From: Nocardia transvalensis
GTDB taxonomy: Bacteria > Actinomycetota > Actinomycetes > Mycobacteriales > Mycobacteriaceae
Reading direction: 5' to 3'
NCBI RefSeq assembly: GCF_015477765.1
Contig: NZ_JADLQQ010000005.1
Coordinates: 124,001-188,000, forward strand
Length of the DNA stretch: 64,000 nucleotides
The first letter of the stretch is position 1. Each line of letters starts with the position of its first letter. Made by a program: the position numbers and the translations under genes. Below the pieces are notes generated by a model that saw nothing but the letters and a program-made list of their open reading frames with translations, searched no databases and was not told the DNA's origin. This document shows, one piece after another, positions 1-10,777 of the stretch.

Positions 1-191
1 GGAATGTTGAGCGGCCACAGCGCCGGTGGGTTGTTCATCATGAACTGGTACAGCGGTTCGTGCAGGGCCTGGCATGCCGGGCTCTTCGTGCTCCAGTCCG
101 GCTCCGGGCCGGGGGGCGACGCCTGCGCTACGGCCGCACCGGACAAGGTCAGCGCTCCCGCGAGGCCGATGGCGATCGTCAATTTCCGCAT
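1..191 (-). CDS. Secreted small protein, 3' part outside window
   Basis: The gene reads leftward from an ATG at 191 and leaves the window after 63 codons. A GAAGGAG Shine-Dalgarno lies about 8 nt upstream of the ATG. The first 25 or so residues form a Sec signal peptide (MRKL, then a hydrophobic Ala/Gly/Leu core, ending VAQA), so the product is exported. The visible mature part is proline-rich and has one Cys followed by ALHEPLYQFMMNN. I do not recognise the family; a heme-binding or hemophore-like secreted protein is one possibility, but too little is visible. Confidence 0.65.
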   Translation of the reverse strand, partial: MRKLTIAIGLAGALTLSGAAVAQASPPGPEPDWSTKSPACQALHEPLYQFMMNNPPALWPLNI

Positions 192-499
192 TCTCGAGTC
201 TCCTTCTTTCTGCCGACCTAGTGCAGGAACGGCGAATTGTTGGCAGTCCCGTCAATGGGGGCCGATCTGACCTGTTCATTCCGGCGGATCGTCGGGTGAA
301 TACAGGTCACGACAGTATCGTCGGCAAACTTTCAGCAGACGATACGGTTGGGCAGGCTATTGTGACGAGCCTCACTCACTTAACAGCGGCCTTACCTCTG
401 CTACCTGCGAATATGTAGCCGCACTGCCCGCGTGGAACGCCCGGCCACCATAGCCGGAAACGCCGATGCCAGTGCACTCCGTCGGCGGGGTGATACGGC
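192..499. other. Intergenic region, no gene seen
   Basis: Between the secreted-protein start and the pheT terminator. Short open frames here lack ribosome sites and the codon bias of the neighbours. It probably holds the promoter of the leftward secreted-protein gene; I see no clear operator or RNA. Confidence 0.5.
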
Positions 500-533
500 C
501 GAGCGCGGCCCACGAAGTCGTGGGCCGCGCTCG
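500..533 (-). terminator. pheT terminator hairpin
   Basis: Perfect 15-bp inverted repeat (500-514 pairs with 519-533, loop AAGT), 21 nt beyond the pheT stop codon. No T-run follows, as is usual for actinobacterial terminators. Confidence 0.8.
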
Positions 534-554
534 GGAAGGGTTCGGGCCGGCAGG

Positions 555-3056
555 CTAGCCGCGCAGGACCGCGCCCACGGCGTCCGAGGCGGCGGCGACG
601 GCTGCGTCGCGGGCGGCGCTGGCCTCGTCCTCGGTGAGGGTGCGGTCGCCGGCGCGGAAGCGCAGGGCGTAGGTGAGGGATTTGCGGCCCTCGCCCGCCT
701 GGGCGCCCTCGTAGACGTCGAACAGGGCGATGGACTCGAGCAGGGCGCCCGCGCCGGTGCGCAGTGCCGATTCGACCGAGGCGGCGGGGACCTGCTTGTC
801 GACGCTCACCGACACGTCCTGCAGGACCGCGGGGAACGGTGAAACCGCTGGAGCGGAACGGGTTTCGCGCAAAGGCAGGGCGTCGAGGTCGAGTTCGACG
901 GCGCAGGTGCGCGGCGGCAGGCCGGAGCGCTCCAGCACCGCCGGATGCAGTTCACCGGCGTGGCCGACGACCTCACCGTCGACGACCAGTTCGGCGCAGC
1001 GGCCCGGATGCCACGGCAGGTGCGTGGCGGCACGGCGCTCGATGGTCACCCCGGCCGCGTCGGCGACGGCGTCGACCAGCGCGAAGGCATCCGATGCCTC
1101 GGCCTGTCTACCCGGACCCCACGGACCGCGCGGCTCCCGCCGCCCGGCCAGCACGGCCGCCACATGCACCGGCTGCTCGGGCAGCGATTCCAGCAGCGTC
1201 CGGATCTGCTCGTCGGTCGGCCGCCGGTCGACCGGAAGCGGTTCCACCGCACGGGTATTCGGCGTGGGCAGCACCACCTGCGCGATACCGTAGATCGCAA
1301 GATCACGCTCGCCGCGAGAAATGTTGCGGGCGGCCACTTCCAGCAGGCCGGGCAGCAGTGTGGTGGCCAGCTCGGCCCGCTCGACATCGAGCGGGTTCAG
1401 CACCCGCAGGGTGTTGCGGCGCGAATCGTCGGCGTCCAGCCCCCACGTATCGAACGCTCCGCCGGGCATGAAGATCGGCGCGGGCACCTCGACACATCCG
1501 GCGAACGCCAGCGCCCGGCTCACGGCGCGGCGGCGACGCTGGGTGGGAGTCAAACCACGTCCGGCGGGTGCGCTCGGCAGCACGGACGGAATCTGCTCCA
1601 GACCCTCCAGCCGCAGCACCTCCTCCACCAGATCGGCGGGCTGGGTCAGGTCCGGACGCCAGCTGGGCGGGGTGACGACGAGCTGCCCGTGCCCGGATTC
1701 GCTGACACCCACCTCGACGGCACAGCCGATCTGAGCCAGCCGCCGCGCGGAGGTGCCGGTCGGATAACCGACGCCCGCGGTCCGGTCGGCCAGGTCGATA
1801 TCGATGCGGATCGGCTGCGGACCCGGCGTCGGCACCCGCACGTCGGTGAGTGCGGATTCCACAGTGCCACCGGCGATCTCGACGAGCAGGCTGGCGGCCC
1901 GGTCGAGCGCGGCGACATTGACCTCGGGATCGACGACCCGTTCGTACCTCTTGGCGGCCTCCGACGGCAGCTTGTGGCGGCGCACGGTGCGGGCGACGGC
2001 AACCGGATTCCAGGTCGCCGCCTCCAGCAGGATGTCGGTGGAATCGCCGCTCACCTCGGTGCTCGCGCCGCCCATCACACCGGCCAGCGACTGCACACCG
2101 GAATCGTCGGCGATCACCACGTCCTCGGCGTCCAGCACGCGCTCCACGTCGTCGAGGGTGCGCAGCGTCTCACCCTTGTGGGCGCGGCGAACCACCAAGC
2201 CGCCGTTGAGCTTCGACGCATCCCAGGCGTGCAGCGGCTGCCCGAGTTCGAGCATCACGTAGTTGGTGACATCGACGGCGGGTGAGATCGGCCGCACGCC
2301 CGACAGCAGCAGTCGCCGTTGCAACCACCACGGGCTGACGGCCGCCGGATCGATCCCGGTCACTCGGCGCACCGCGAACCGGGTGCACAGCGACTCCGGT
2401 TCCAGCCGCACCGACCACGCCTCGGCCTCATCGTCCGGCAGCGTCCGCACGGCGGGATCGGCGTATTCCAGGTCGAATCCGCAGGCCAGCTCGCGCGCCA
2501 GGCCGCGCACGGAGAACGCGTATCCGCGGTCGGGGGTGATGGCCAGCTCGACCACCGTGTCGTCGAGTCCCAGCAGCGCGTTGGCATCCGTGCCCGGCTC
2601 GGCGGTCCCCGGCTCCAGCACCAGGATGCCGGAGTGGTCCTTGCCGATGCCGAGTTCGGCGACCGAGCAGATCATGCCGTTGGAGATGTGCCCGTAGGTC
2701 TTGCGCGAGGTGATCTTGAATCCGCCCGGCAGCACACCGCCCGGCAGCACCACCACGACCAGGTCATCGACCTCGAAGTTGGTTGCGCCGCAGATGATCT
2801 CCTGCAGCTCGGGCTTGCCGATGTCGACCTTGCAGAATCGGATGGGCTTCTTGAACTCGGTCAATTCGGTGATCTCGGCGACCCGCCCGACGACCAGGGG
2901 ATGCTCGACCTCCCCCTCGACCCGCTCGAGCTTATCGATCTCCTCGACCTCGAGTCCGACCCGGACGAACCCGGCGTCGAGTTCTTCCGGCGTCACCGAC
3001 CACTCCGGGCTGGTGCGCTGCAGGACTTCGGTCAGCCACGACTGCGCTACTCGCAC
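555..3056 (-). CDS. pheT: Phenylalanine-tRNA ligase beta subunit
   Basis: Beta subunit of the cytosolic (alphabeta)2 enzyme that charges tRNA-Phe. The product is 833 aa, the usual actinobacterial length. It starts [13 protein letters not shown]. The EMAP-like tRNA-binding domain covers about residues 45-160, followed by the B3/4 editing region, the B5 domain (about 410-480), the inactive catalytic-like core, and a C-terminal FDX-ACB anticodon-binding domain (about 740-833, begins [15 protein letters not shown]). It lies 34 nt downstream of pheS in the same direction, so the two are co-transcribed, and it ends at a strong hairpin. Confidence 0.97.
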   Translation of the reverse strand: MRVAQSWLTEVLQRTSPEWSVTPEELDAGFVRVGLEVEEIDKLERVEGEVEHPLVVGRVAEITELTEFKKPIRFCKVDIGKPELQEIICGATNFEVDDLVVVVLPGGVLPGGFKITSRKTYGHISNGMICSVAELGIGKDHSGILVLEPGTAEPGTDANALLGLDDTVVELAITPDRGYAFSVRGLARELACGFDLEYADPAVRTLPDDEAEAWSVRLEPESLCTRFAVRRVTGIDPAAVSPWWLQRRLLLSGVRPISPAVDVTNYVMLELGQPLHAWDASKLNGGLVVRRAHKGETLRTLDDVERVLDAEDVVIADDSGVQSLAGVMGGASTEVSGDSTDILLEAATWNPVAVARTVRRHKLPSEAAKRYERVVDPEVNVAALDRAASLLVEIAGGTVESALTDVRVPTPGPQPIRIDIDLADRTAGVGYPTGTSARRLAQIGCAVEVGVSESGHGQLVVTPPSWRPDLTQPADLVEEVLRLEGLEQIPSVLPSAPAGRGLTPTQRRRRAVSRALAFAGCVEVPAPIFMPGGAFDTWGLDADDSRRNTLRVLNPLDVERAELATTLLPGLLEVAARNISRGERDLAIYGIAQVVLPTPNTRAVEPLPVDRRPTDEQIRTLLESLPEQPVHVAAVLAGRREPRGPWGPGRQAEASDAFALVDAVADAAGVTIERRAATHLPWHPGRCAELVVDGEVVGHAGELHPAVLERSGLPPRTCAVELDLDALPLRETRSAPAVSPFPAVLQDVSVSVDKQVPAASVESALRTGAGALLESIALFDVYEGAQAGEGRKSLTYALRFRAGDRTLTEDEASAARDAAVAAASDAVGAVLRG

Positions 3057-3090
3057 TTGACGTTTCGCTTCCTCGTTATTCGGGGGACGG

Positions 3091-4161
<1,071 letters not shown>

Positions 4162-4238
4162 TCACTCCCCTGGCTGGTACCGGTCTGCAGGCGGGATGCC
4201 CACCCACATTGTTGCTGGTCGCATCGTAAGCGATGTAA

Positions 4239-4898
4239 TCAGCCCGTCTCACCCGCATTTCCCACCCGCCCAGCAGGCACATTCGACGGCACGGCCAGCT
4301 CATCGGCGCTGCGGGCGATCTCCGGCAGGCGTGCCGGGTCGGCGAGCAGTCCGGCCAGGGCGAATTCGGTGATCTCGGGCGGGCTGACCGCGATCCCCGG
4401 CAACGCCAGCGCATCGAACAGGGCCAGCACCAGCCGCGCGGCGGAGACGGTGTCGATCGGACGGATGTCACCCTCGCGCTGGCCGGCCGCCACCAGGCTC
4501 ACGACCACCTGTTCGAGTCGCTCCAGCAGATCCCGCTCCGCAGCGAAGCGATCCTGTTGCAGTTCGGGCGCGCTGAAAATCGACGCCAGCAGATACGGCG
4601 AATCGTGCAGATGCCGCAGCGTGTCCAGCAACCAGCAATGCAGTTTCACCACGGCCGGCGCCGAGACCGCGTCCAGCCGCTCGGCCAACGCCAAGGGGCG
4701 GTCGACGGCCGAGCGAATCAGCGCGACGAGGATGTCGTCCTTGGCGGAGAAGTGCTTGTAGATGGCCGGTTGCTGCACGCCGACCCGGAAGGCGATATCG
4801 CGGGTGGAGGTGCCGGAGTACCCCCGCACGGCGAAGAGTTCGGCAGCCGTGCGCAGGATACGTTCGGCCGCCGGGCTCCAGGTCGGGGGCTGCGACAT
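4239..4898 (-). CDS. TetR-family repressor of the Rieske operon
   Basis: 219 aa, starting MSQPPTWSPAAERILRTAAE, with a TetR N-terminal helix-turn-helix in about residues 10-58 (TSTRDIAFRVGVQQPAIYKHF) and a divergent helical C-terminal ligand domain. It begins 5 nt after the stop of the Rieske oxygenase gene, so it is the second gene of that operon. Two identical-arm palindromes (GGTTATC-N4-GATAACC) sit just upstream of the operon. The simplest reading is autoregulation: this protein represses the oxygenase and itself until a substrate or metabolite binds. The ligand is not inferable. Confidence 0.88.
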   Translation of the reverse strand: MSQPPTWSPAAERILRTAAELFAVRGYSGTSTRDIAFRVGVQQPAIYKHFSAKDDILVALIRSAVDRPLALAERLDAVSAPAVVKLHCWLLDTLRHLHDSPYLLASIFSAPELQQDRFAAERDLLERLEQVVVSLVAAGQREGDIRPIDTVSAARLVLALFDALALPGIAVSPPEITEFALAGLLADPARLPEIARSADELAVPSNVPAGRVGNAGETG

Positions 4899-4903
4899 AC
4901 CGA

Positions 4904-6049
4904 TCAGGGTATCGATGAACCTCCCATCGCGTGCGCGAGGTTCCGGTAGAACGCCAAGATCCCCGGCTGTTCTTTCGGGCTGAGGTGTCCGCGCGTGGTG
5001 AAGCGCGACGCGGTACCCCGCTGCACGTCTTCCAGTCCCGACCGGTCCTCCTCGTTGATCATCGCGGTCACGGCCTGTTGGGTGCGGGCCGTGGCCTCGG
5101 GGATACCGGCGAGGTCGGGTGTGGTGAGGACACCGCCGATGACCTCCACCCGGTCGATCGCCAGCGGAATGAAACTGAACCACACGACCTGGTCGCCCAT
5201 GGCGATGAACGCCCCGCAGGGGAAGGCCATCACCAGCATGCCGTGGGTCTTCTGCATCTCGGTCAGCTCCAGCGACCCCGGTTCCGCGCGGAACGCGAGA
5301 GGGATGCGGATATTGGAGACCCACGGCGAATAGGAGTCGATGTGTATGTCGGCGCCGCCGGGCATGTACGGCTGCAATGTCTTCGGGTGCAGGCCGAGAA
5401 CGTGGTAGTTCTCGTGGCCGTTCTCCATGACCAACTTCCAGTTGGCCCTCCACTCCAGCCGCCACGCATCCACCTGGACCAGCTGATCGAGGCGGTAGTT
5501 GGCGTACTCGGGGGCGATCAGATCCAGGTGCGCCGACAGGGATTCGGCCTCGGCGTCGAGGTTCACCCAGACCAGGCCGTTCCACTCTTCGACGGCGAAG
5601 GCGGGCAGGCGGCATTGCTCAGGGTCGAATTCCTTGTTGCCGCCCATGTACGGCGCGCCGCGCAGACGGCCGTCGAGGCCGTACTTCCATAGGTGATAGC
5701 GGCAGGTGAAGGCGTTGGTTCGCCCGGCGCCCGGCGCGACCAGCGGCATCAGCCGGTGGCGGCAGATCGGCGAGAGCGCGTGCAGTCGCCCGTCGTCGGC
5801 GCGCACGACGACAACCGCTTCGCCCGCGACCGACACCGAGACATAGTCGCCGGGCTCGGCGAGCTGGTCGGTGTGGGCCACCAGCATCCAGGTGCGGGCG
5901 AAGATCCGCTCGCGCTCCAGTTCCCACAGTTCCGCAGAGGTGTAGGCGGCGGGCGACAAGGTGAGCGCCGGGGGCGAATCACCAAGGTACTCGTGCAGTT
6001 CTGCGAGCAGGGCGTCGACGGAATGGTCGGTGGTGACGGCGGTGGACAT
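4904..6049 (-). CDS. Rieske non-heme iron oxygenase, alpha subunit
   Basis: 381 aa ring-hydroxylating-type oxygenase. The Rieske [2Fe-2S] ligands are Cys96-x-His98 and Cys116-x2-His119. The catalytic domain has the mononuclear iron motif ENYHVLGLHP (His216, His221), with a C-terminal acidic stretch (NEEDRSGLEDVQRG) typical of the family. The start chosen is the ATG at 6049, preceded by GAGGAGG, rather than one 27 nt further upstream. No beta subunit, ferredoxin or reductase gene is adjacent, so it must take electrons from unlinked partners. Carnitine-, aromatic- or quaternary-amine-type substrates are possible; I cannot choose. Followed at once by its TetR gene. Confidence 0.9.
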   Translation of the reverse strand: MSTAVTTDHSVDALLAELHEYLGDSPPALTLSPAAYTSAELWELERERIFARTWMLVAHTDQLAEPGDYVSVSVAGEAVVVVRADDGRLHALSPICRHRLMPLVAPGAGRTNAFTCRYHLWKYGLDGRLRGAPYMGGNKEFDPEQCRLPAFAVEEWNGLVWVNLDAEAESLSAHLDLIAPEYANYRLDQLVQVDAWRLEWRANWKLVMENGHENYHVLGLHPKTLQPYMPGGADIHIDSYSPWVSNIRIPLAFRAEPGSLELTEMQKTHGMLVMAFPCGAFIAMGDQVVWFSFIPLAIDRVEVIGGVLTTPDLAGIPEATARTQQAVTAMINEEDRSGLEDVQRGTASRFTTRGHLSPKEQPGILAFYRNLAHAMGGSSIP

Positions 6050-6067
6050 ACAGAGACCTCCTCGTTG

Positions 6068-6110
6068 GGTTATCATCCGATAACCTTCTCCAGGTTATCA
6101 ACCGATAACC
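6068..6110. promoter_or_regulatory. Twin TetR operators upstream of Rieske oxygenase
   Basis: Two copies of the 18-bp palindrome GGTTATC-N4-GATAACC, at 6068-6085 (spacer ATCC) and 6093-6110 (spacer AACC). Their centres are 25 bp apart, about two to two-and-a-half helical turns, and 20-60 bp upstream of the oxygenase start. Arms are perfect in both. Position and symmetry fit a TetR dimer-of-dimers site that overlaps the promoter. Confidence 0.85.
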
Positions 6111-6164
6111 TCTCGTCAAGGAGAATTTGGAGGTCGCCTCCCTCCATCGACGGACCCGTCGCTC

Positions 6165-7055
6165 CTACTCGTCGGCGGGCCGCGCCGGTATCGAGTGATT
6201 CAGATAGGCATCGGTCACCGGGGCCACCCGAGTGTCCCAGGAGCGGCAGATCAGGTAGGTGCTCACCACCATGTCGACACCGGAGACGGGCAGCACGGAA
6301 AACGCGTGCCGGTCCGCGTCGCGTGCGACGTCCGACTCCGGCTGCACGATCGCGAACCGTTTACCCGTCGTCAGCAGCAGGAGCATGCCGCCACCGTCGG
6401 AGAATCGCAGCGTGGGGTCGGTGACGATACCCACGTCGGCCAGATTCTGGCGCGTCTGCGGCGACAGCTCCCAGTGCCTGGGCCCGGGTAGGTGGGTGAA
6501 ACCCTGTAAATCCCTGACTCGCAGCGACTTTCGGCCAGGGAAGTGCGCGGCGTCCAGCATCACCATCAAGGCTTCGGTGTAGAGCAGCGTCGCGCTCAAC
6601 GTCGCGTGGACGGCGGGCACGTGCGAGAACGCGATATCGATCTTGTTCTCGAGCAGCTCCTCCTCCATCGCCAGAGACGGCATCTGCCGCACATCGATGT
6701 GAAAGTCCTCGGCCAGCTTCCGATTGGCCGCGACGATCCGGGTGCGGTGCTGCGGATTCAGCGAGTCGGGGATCGCGACCCGCACGCGCGCGCCGGGCGC
6801 GGGCGCGCGCACCACCGCGGGCAGGGCGTCGAAGTCGGCGACGAGCCGCGCCGCGACGGGCAGCAGCGCTTCCCCCGCCGGGGTCAGGCGGGTGTGGTGG
6901 GTCGATCTGTCGAACAGCGGCTTACCGAGTTCGCGCTCGAGCGCCTTGATGCGCTGGCTGAGCGGCGGCACCGACATCCGCAGCGCGTCGGCGGCCCGGG
7001 TGAAGTTCAGTTCACGGGCGACCGCGAGGAAGTACCGCAGGTGACGGATCTCCAT
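6165..7055 (-). CDS. LysR-family transcriptional regulator
   Basis: 296 aa. The N-terminal winged helix-turn-helix is canonical (MEIRHLRYFLAVARELNFTR, then ALRMSVPPLSQRIKALEREL). The rest is a periplasmic-binding-like effector domain of normal length. It is transcribed away from the CoA-transferase operon at 7201, and a perfect inverted repeat lies in the 145-bp gap, the standard LysR arrangement. It may also influence the Rieske operon that lies downstream in the same direction, but that operon has its own operators. Confidence 0.93.
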   Translation of the reverse strand: MEIRHLRYFLAVARELNFTRAADALRMSVPPLSQRIKALERELGKPLFDRSTHHTRLTPAGEALLPVAARLVADFDALPAVVRAPAPGARVRVAIPDSLNPQHRTRIVAANRKLAEDFHIDVRQMPSLAMEEELLENKIDIAFSHVPAVHATLSATLLYTEALMVMLDAAHFPGRKSLRVRDLQGFTHLPGPRHWELSPQTRQNLADVGIVTDPTLRFSDGGGMLLLLTTGKRFAIVQPESDVARDADRHAFSVLPVSGVDMVVSTYLICRSWDTRVAPVTDAYLNHSIPARPADE

Positions 7056-7110
7056 AACGCAGCATCGTAACCACCCGCCCTCGACCGGCCGGTGTTATCA
7101 CGGTGGTCAT

Positions 7111-7130
7111 ACCGTTTCGAGGGAAACGGT
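7111..7130. promoter_or_regulatory. Candidate LysR binding site
   Basis: Perfect 8-bp inverted repeat ACCGTTTC-N4-GAAACGGT flanked on both sides by GGTCAT, located in the divergent gap between the LysR gene and the CoA-transferase operon. Assigned to the LysR protein by position only. Confidence 0.6.
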
Positions 7131-7200
7131 CATTCCTTTGTCGGGATCGGAAACATAGCGTTGATCATCGACAGACCGGATCGGATGGAAGGTTCTTACA

Positions 7201-8430
7201 ATGCTTTCGACGCGTCACGTCGAATCACTCGATTCTTCTCCACTGAATATCGGCGGCACGCCGAAAGGACCGCTGGCCGGTATCCGCATCATCGACTTGT
7301 CCACCGTGGTGATGGGGCCGCTGGCCACCCAGATCCTGGGCGACCTCGGCGCGGACGTGATCCGTATCGAACCGCCGTACGACAGTGCCCGTTTTTCCCC
7401 TTCCCCCGATATGGCCAGGAATTTGGGAATGTCGCCGCTGTATCTACAGGTCAATCGCAACAAACGCAGCATTGCACTGAATTTGAAGGATGCCGACGAC
7501 CGCGCGGCGCTGTTCGAACTGCTGGAGAGCAGCGATGTCTTCGTGACGAATATGCGGTGGCAGGCACTCGAGCGACTCGGCCTGGGATACGACCAGCTCC
7601 ACGAGCGCTTCCCGCAGCTGGTGTATGCCCACGCCCAGGGCTTCCACCGGTCCTCCACGCAGAGCTCGCGCCCCGCGTACGACGAGGTGATCCAGGCCGT
7701 GAGCGGCCTGGTCAGCCTGCAGGAACATGCCAGCGGTTCGTTGCAGTTCATGCCGACGTTCATCGCCGACAAATCGGCCTCGCTCTACCTGGCCCTCGGC
7801 GTGGTGTCGGCCCTCTACCACCGCCGGGTGAGCGGGACCGGCCAGCGGATCGAACTGGCGATGGCCGACGCCATGATCGCCCTCACCGCCGTCGAACACA
7901 TGGCCGGTGACGTGCACGTTCCGGCGACCGGCCCGGCGGGCAACCCCCTCAGCCTGGTACCCGAGCACGCGGCGCTGCGCACCAAGGACGGCGCGATCGC
8001 GGCGGTGGCCTACACCCTGCAGGACATCAAGCGACTCCTGATCGGCGCGGGTCTGGACGACCTTGCGGCCCAACCGATATGGGACTCCGAGGAGCCCGAT
8101 CGCGACGCGTATCTGATGGGCCTGGGTGCGGTGCTGGCGCATTCGGCGGAGAAGACGACCGCGGAATGGGAAACCTACCTGCGCGACAACGATATTCCCT
8201 TCGGCGTCGTCCTCGATATCGAGCATCTCGCCGAGGACGAGTACGTGCGGGAAATGGGGTTGATCCGCGAGGCCGAGCATCCGACCGAGGGCACGATCAG
8301 GCTGGTCGCCAATCCTCTCGGTTTCTCCGACACACCCGTCGACATCCGCAGGCACGCAGAACTTCCCGGCCAGAGCACCGCGGAAGTCCTGGCGTCCGTG
8401 CGATCCACAGCCAAGGGAAAGAAGGCGTGA
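7201..8430 (+). CDS. Class III CoA-transferase (CaiB/BaiF family)
   Basis: 409 aa. Moves CoA between an acyl-CoA and a free carboxylic acid, activating a substrate for beta-oxidation. Family features: GPLAGIRIIDLSTVVMGP at the start, then the region LGDLGADVIRIEPP. The catalytic aspartate is probably Asp223 in AMADAMIAL, which aligns with the active-site Asp of formyl-CoA transferase. The ATG at 7201 has GGAAGG upstream. First gene of a five-gene operon; its TGA overlaps the ATG of the next gene by one base. Together with the two dehydrogenases it suggests activation and oxidation of an acid substrate. Confidence 0.92.
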   Translation: MLSTRHVESLDSSPLNIGGTPKGPLAGIRIIDLSTVVMGPLATQILGDLGADVIRIEPPYDSARFSPSPDMARNLGMSPLYLQVNRNKRSIALNLKDADDRAALFELLESSDVFVTNMRWQALERLGLGYDQLHERFPQLVYAHAQGFHRSSTQSSRPAYDEVIQAVSGLVSLQEHASGSLQFMPTFIADKSASLYLALGVVSALYHRRVSGTGQRIELAMADAMIALTAVEHMAGDVHVPATGPAGNPLSLVPEHAALRTKDGAIAAVAYTLQDIKRLLIGAGLDDLAAQPIWDSEEPDRDAYLMGLGAVLAHSAEKTTAEWETYLRDNDIPFGVVLDIEHLAEDEYVREMGLIREAEHPTEGTIRLVANPLGFSDTPVDIRRHAELPGQSTAEVLASVRSTAKGKKA

Positions 8431-9560
8431 TGAATCTCGAATTGTCCCCCGCGGAAATCGCGTTCCGCGACGAATTGCGCGCGGTGTTCCTCGGTAAGAT
8501 CCCCGAGGACGTGCGCGAGCGCTCGGCACAGGGCCTGGCCACGCGCGACGACATCGTCACCGCGCAGCGCATTCTGAACGAGCACGGGCTCGCGGTGCCG
8601 CACTGGCCGGTGGAATGGGGCGGCCGGGACTGGACCCCGACCCAGGCGCACATCTACCGGACCGAACTGCAGCGCGCCGCGGTCCCGCCCCCACTGGCAT
8701 TCAACGTGAGCATGGTGGGCCCGATCATCGCCGAATTCGGTACCGAAGAACAGCGGCGGAAGTTTCTGCCCGCCACGGCGAACCTGGATATCTGGTGGTC
8801 CCAAGGCTTTTCGGAGCCGGAGGCCGGATCGGACCTGGCCGGGCTGAAGACGACCGCCCGCCGCGACGGCGACGAATACATCGTCAACGGCCAGAAGACC
8901 TGGACCACCCTGGGCCAGTATGGCGATTGGATGTTCCTGCTCGCCCGGACCGATCCGCAGGCGCAGCGCAAACAGCAGGGCATCTCGTTTCTGCTGCTCG
9001 ATCTGACAACCCCCGGCATCGAACGCCGCCCGATCCGGCTGATCGACGGCGGAGTCGAGGTCAACGAGTTCTTCTTCGACAACGTGCGCGTTCCGGCGGA
9101 AAACCTGGTGGGCGAGGAGAACAAGGGCTGGACCTACGCGAAGTTCCTGCTCGGCAACGAACGCGACGGCATCGCCCAGATCGGCACCGGCCAGCGCATG
9201 TTCGCCGAACTGGCCCGGTTCGCCGAGGCGCGAGACCTCGCCGCCGATCCGGATTTCCGGTCCCGGCTGCACGCGACGAAGTTGCGGCTGCTGGCCATCG
9301 AGGCCACCCAACTGCGGGTCACCGGAGCCTCCGAACGCGGCGAGCCCAGCCCTGTCTCCTCGCTGCTCAAACTGGCGGGAACCCAGGCGCTGCAGGAACT
9401 CTCGGCCCTGCGCATGCAGGCCGCCGGTTCGGACGCGCTGCTGGTGGCCGACGACGACCTGTCGAGCGCGCAGTACCTGAATCTGCGCAAGCTCTCGATT
9501 TTCGGTGGCTCCAACGAGATTCAGCGTGGAGTCATCGCCAAGACAATTCTCGGACTGTGA
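8430..9560 (+). CDS. Acyl-CoA dehydrogenase, subunit 1
   Basis: 376 aa flavoprotein that introduces the alpha,beta double bond in an acyl-CoA. The middle domain carries the FAD/substrate signature SEPEAGSDLAGLKTTA and the C terminus has SIFGGSNEIQRGVIAKTILGL. Start is translationally coupled to the CoA-transferase stop. The next gene is a second, more divergent acyl-CoA dehydrogenase. Such adjacent pairs often form alpha2beta2 enzymes in actinobacteria (the FadE26-27 and FadE28-29 type), so this is probably the FAD-binding partner of a heteromer. Substrate unknown. Confidence 0.93.
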   Translation: MNLELSPAEIAFRDELRAVFLGKIPEDVRERSAQGLATRDDIVTAQRILNEHGLAVPHWPVEWGGRDWTPTQAHIYRTELQRAAVPPPLAFNVSMVGPIIAEFGTEEQRRKFLPATANLDIWWSQGFSEPEAGSDLAGLKTTARRDGDEYIVNGQKTWTTLGQYGDWMFLLARTDPQAQRKQQGISFLLLDLTTPGIERRPIRLIDGGVEVNEFFFDNVRVPAENLVGEENKGWTYAKFLLGNERDGIAQIGTGQRMFAELARFAEARDLAADPDFRSRLHATKLRLLAIEATQLRVTGASERGEPSPVSSLLKLAGTQALQELSALRMQAAGSDALLVADDDLSSAQYLNLRKLSIFGGSNEIQRGVIAKTILGL

Positions 9561-9571
9561 GGAGCGCAGCA

Positions 9572-10756
9572 GTGGAGCTCGAACCGAACGAAGATCAGAA
9601 ACTGTTGTTCGACACCGCCGACGCGGCATTCGCACGGCATTACACGCCCGGCTTCCGTGGCACGGTGGTGACCTCGCCGCTGGGCTGGAGCGAGACCGTC
9701 TGGTCTGCGCTGACCGAATTGGGCCTGACCACGCTCACCGTCGCCGAACAGTACGGCGGCGCCGGGGCAGGACCTGCGGAGGTGTATGTCGTCCAGCAGG
9801 CGCTGGGCAGGCACGCGGCGGTGGAGCCGCTGCTGAACGGCGTCTATCTGCCCTCCTGGCTGATAGCGGCGCTCGGTTCCGACACCCAGCGCAGCGAACT
9901 GCTTCCGGCGCTCGCCGACGCGACCCTGATCGGCGCGATCGCCCATGCCGAGCCGGGCCGGGACTGGGATGCGCCGCCGTCGGTGGCCGCGGTCGGCACC
10001 GACGATCCCGGCACCTTCCTGCTCACCGGGGTCAAATCGCCTGTGGCACATGCCGACCAGGCGCAATTCCTGCTCGTGACCGCCAGCGACGCCGCGGGCG
10101 AACCCGGTGTCTACCTGGTGTCGTCGCAGGCCCCTGGCCTGACTCGTGACGACGGCCGCAGCACCGACTGGGCCCACGCGTCCCGGGTCGGCCTCGACGC
10201 CACGCCCGCCACCCCACTGGGCCGACCGGGGCCGCAGACCGTCCGCGCTCTGCGGATCGCGTTCGCGCGGGCTCGCATCGCGGTGCTCGCCGAGGCGGTC
10301 GGCCTGATGGAGGCGGGGCTGGCGCAGACGGTGGAATACCTGAAGTCCCGCAAGCAGTTCGGCGTACCGCTGTCGGCCTTCCAGGCGCTGATCCACCGGG
10401 CGGCCGACGCCTATGCGGAGATCGAGCTGGCGCGCTCGATGACGCTGTGGGCGACGGCCACGCTGGAGACCTTCGAGATCGACGATGCGGTCGCCCTGCC
10501 GGAGGCGGCCGACGACGCCTTCGTCTTCGTCGCCGAGGCCGCACGAACCGTCGCCGAGGAGATCACCCAGTTGCACGGCGGTATCGGCATGACCTTCGAA
10601 ACGGCCGTCAGCCACTACGCGGCCCGGCTCACCGCCCTCACGCAGTCCTTCGGCGGCATCGCCGCGGCGCGGCGGCGGGCGCTGAACTCGGCGTCGGCCG
10701 TCACCGCACCCAGCGCGCTGCGCAACGACACCGACCGGGCACCACTGCCCGCGTAG
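9572..10756 (+). CDS. Acyl-CoA dehydrogenase, subunit 2
   Basis: 394 aa, GTG start at 9572 with GAGG upstream, 11 nt after the first dehydrogenase. It has the acyl-CoA dehydrogenase fold: TVAEQYGGAGAGPAEVYVV near the N terminus and ITQLHGGIGMTFETAVSHYAAR near the C terminus. The usual SEPxxGSD motif of the middle domain is replaced by AIAHAEPGRDWD, a degeneration typical of the second chain of heterotetrameric dehydrogenases. Probably the structural or substrate-binding partner of the preceding gene product. Confidence 0.92.
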   Translation: MELEPNEDQKLLFDTADAAFARHYTPGFRGTVVTSPLGWSETVWSALTELGLTTLTVAEQYGGAGAGPAEVYVVQQALGRHAAVEPLLNGVYLPSWLIAALGSDTQRSELLPALADATLIGAIAHAEPGRDWDAPPSVAAVGTDDPGTFLLTGVKSPVAHADQAQFLLVTASDAAGEPGVYLVSSQAPGLTRDDGRSTDWAHASRVGLDATPATPLGRPGPQTVRALRIAFARARIAVLAEAVGLMEAGLAQTVEYLKSRKQFGVPLSAFQALIHRAADAYAEIELARSMTLWATATLETFEIDDAVALPEAADDAFVFVAEAARTVAEEITQLHGGIGMTFETAVSHYAARLTALTQSFGGIAAARRRALNSASAVTAPSALRNDTDRAPLPA

Positions 10757-10777
10757 GCATCACAGAAGGAGGTCGAG

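Noticed and set aside
945..2285. Long open frame opposite pheT (446 codons)
   Set aside because: Antisense shadow of pheT created by high GC; composition is Gly/Arg/His-rich and no ribosome site is present.
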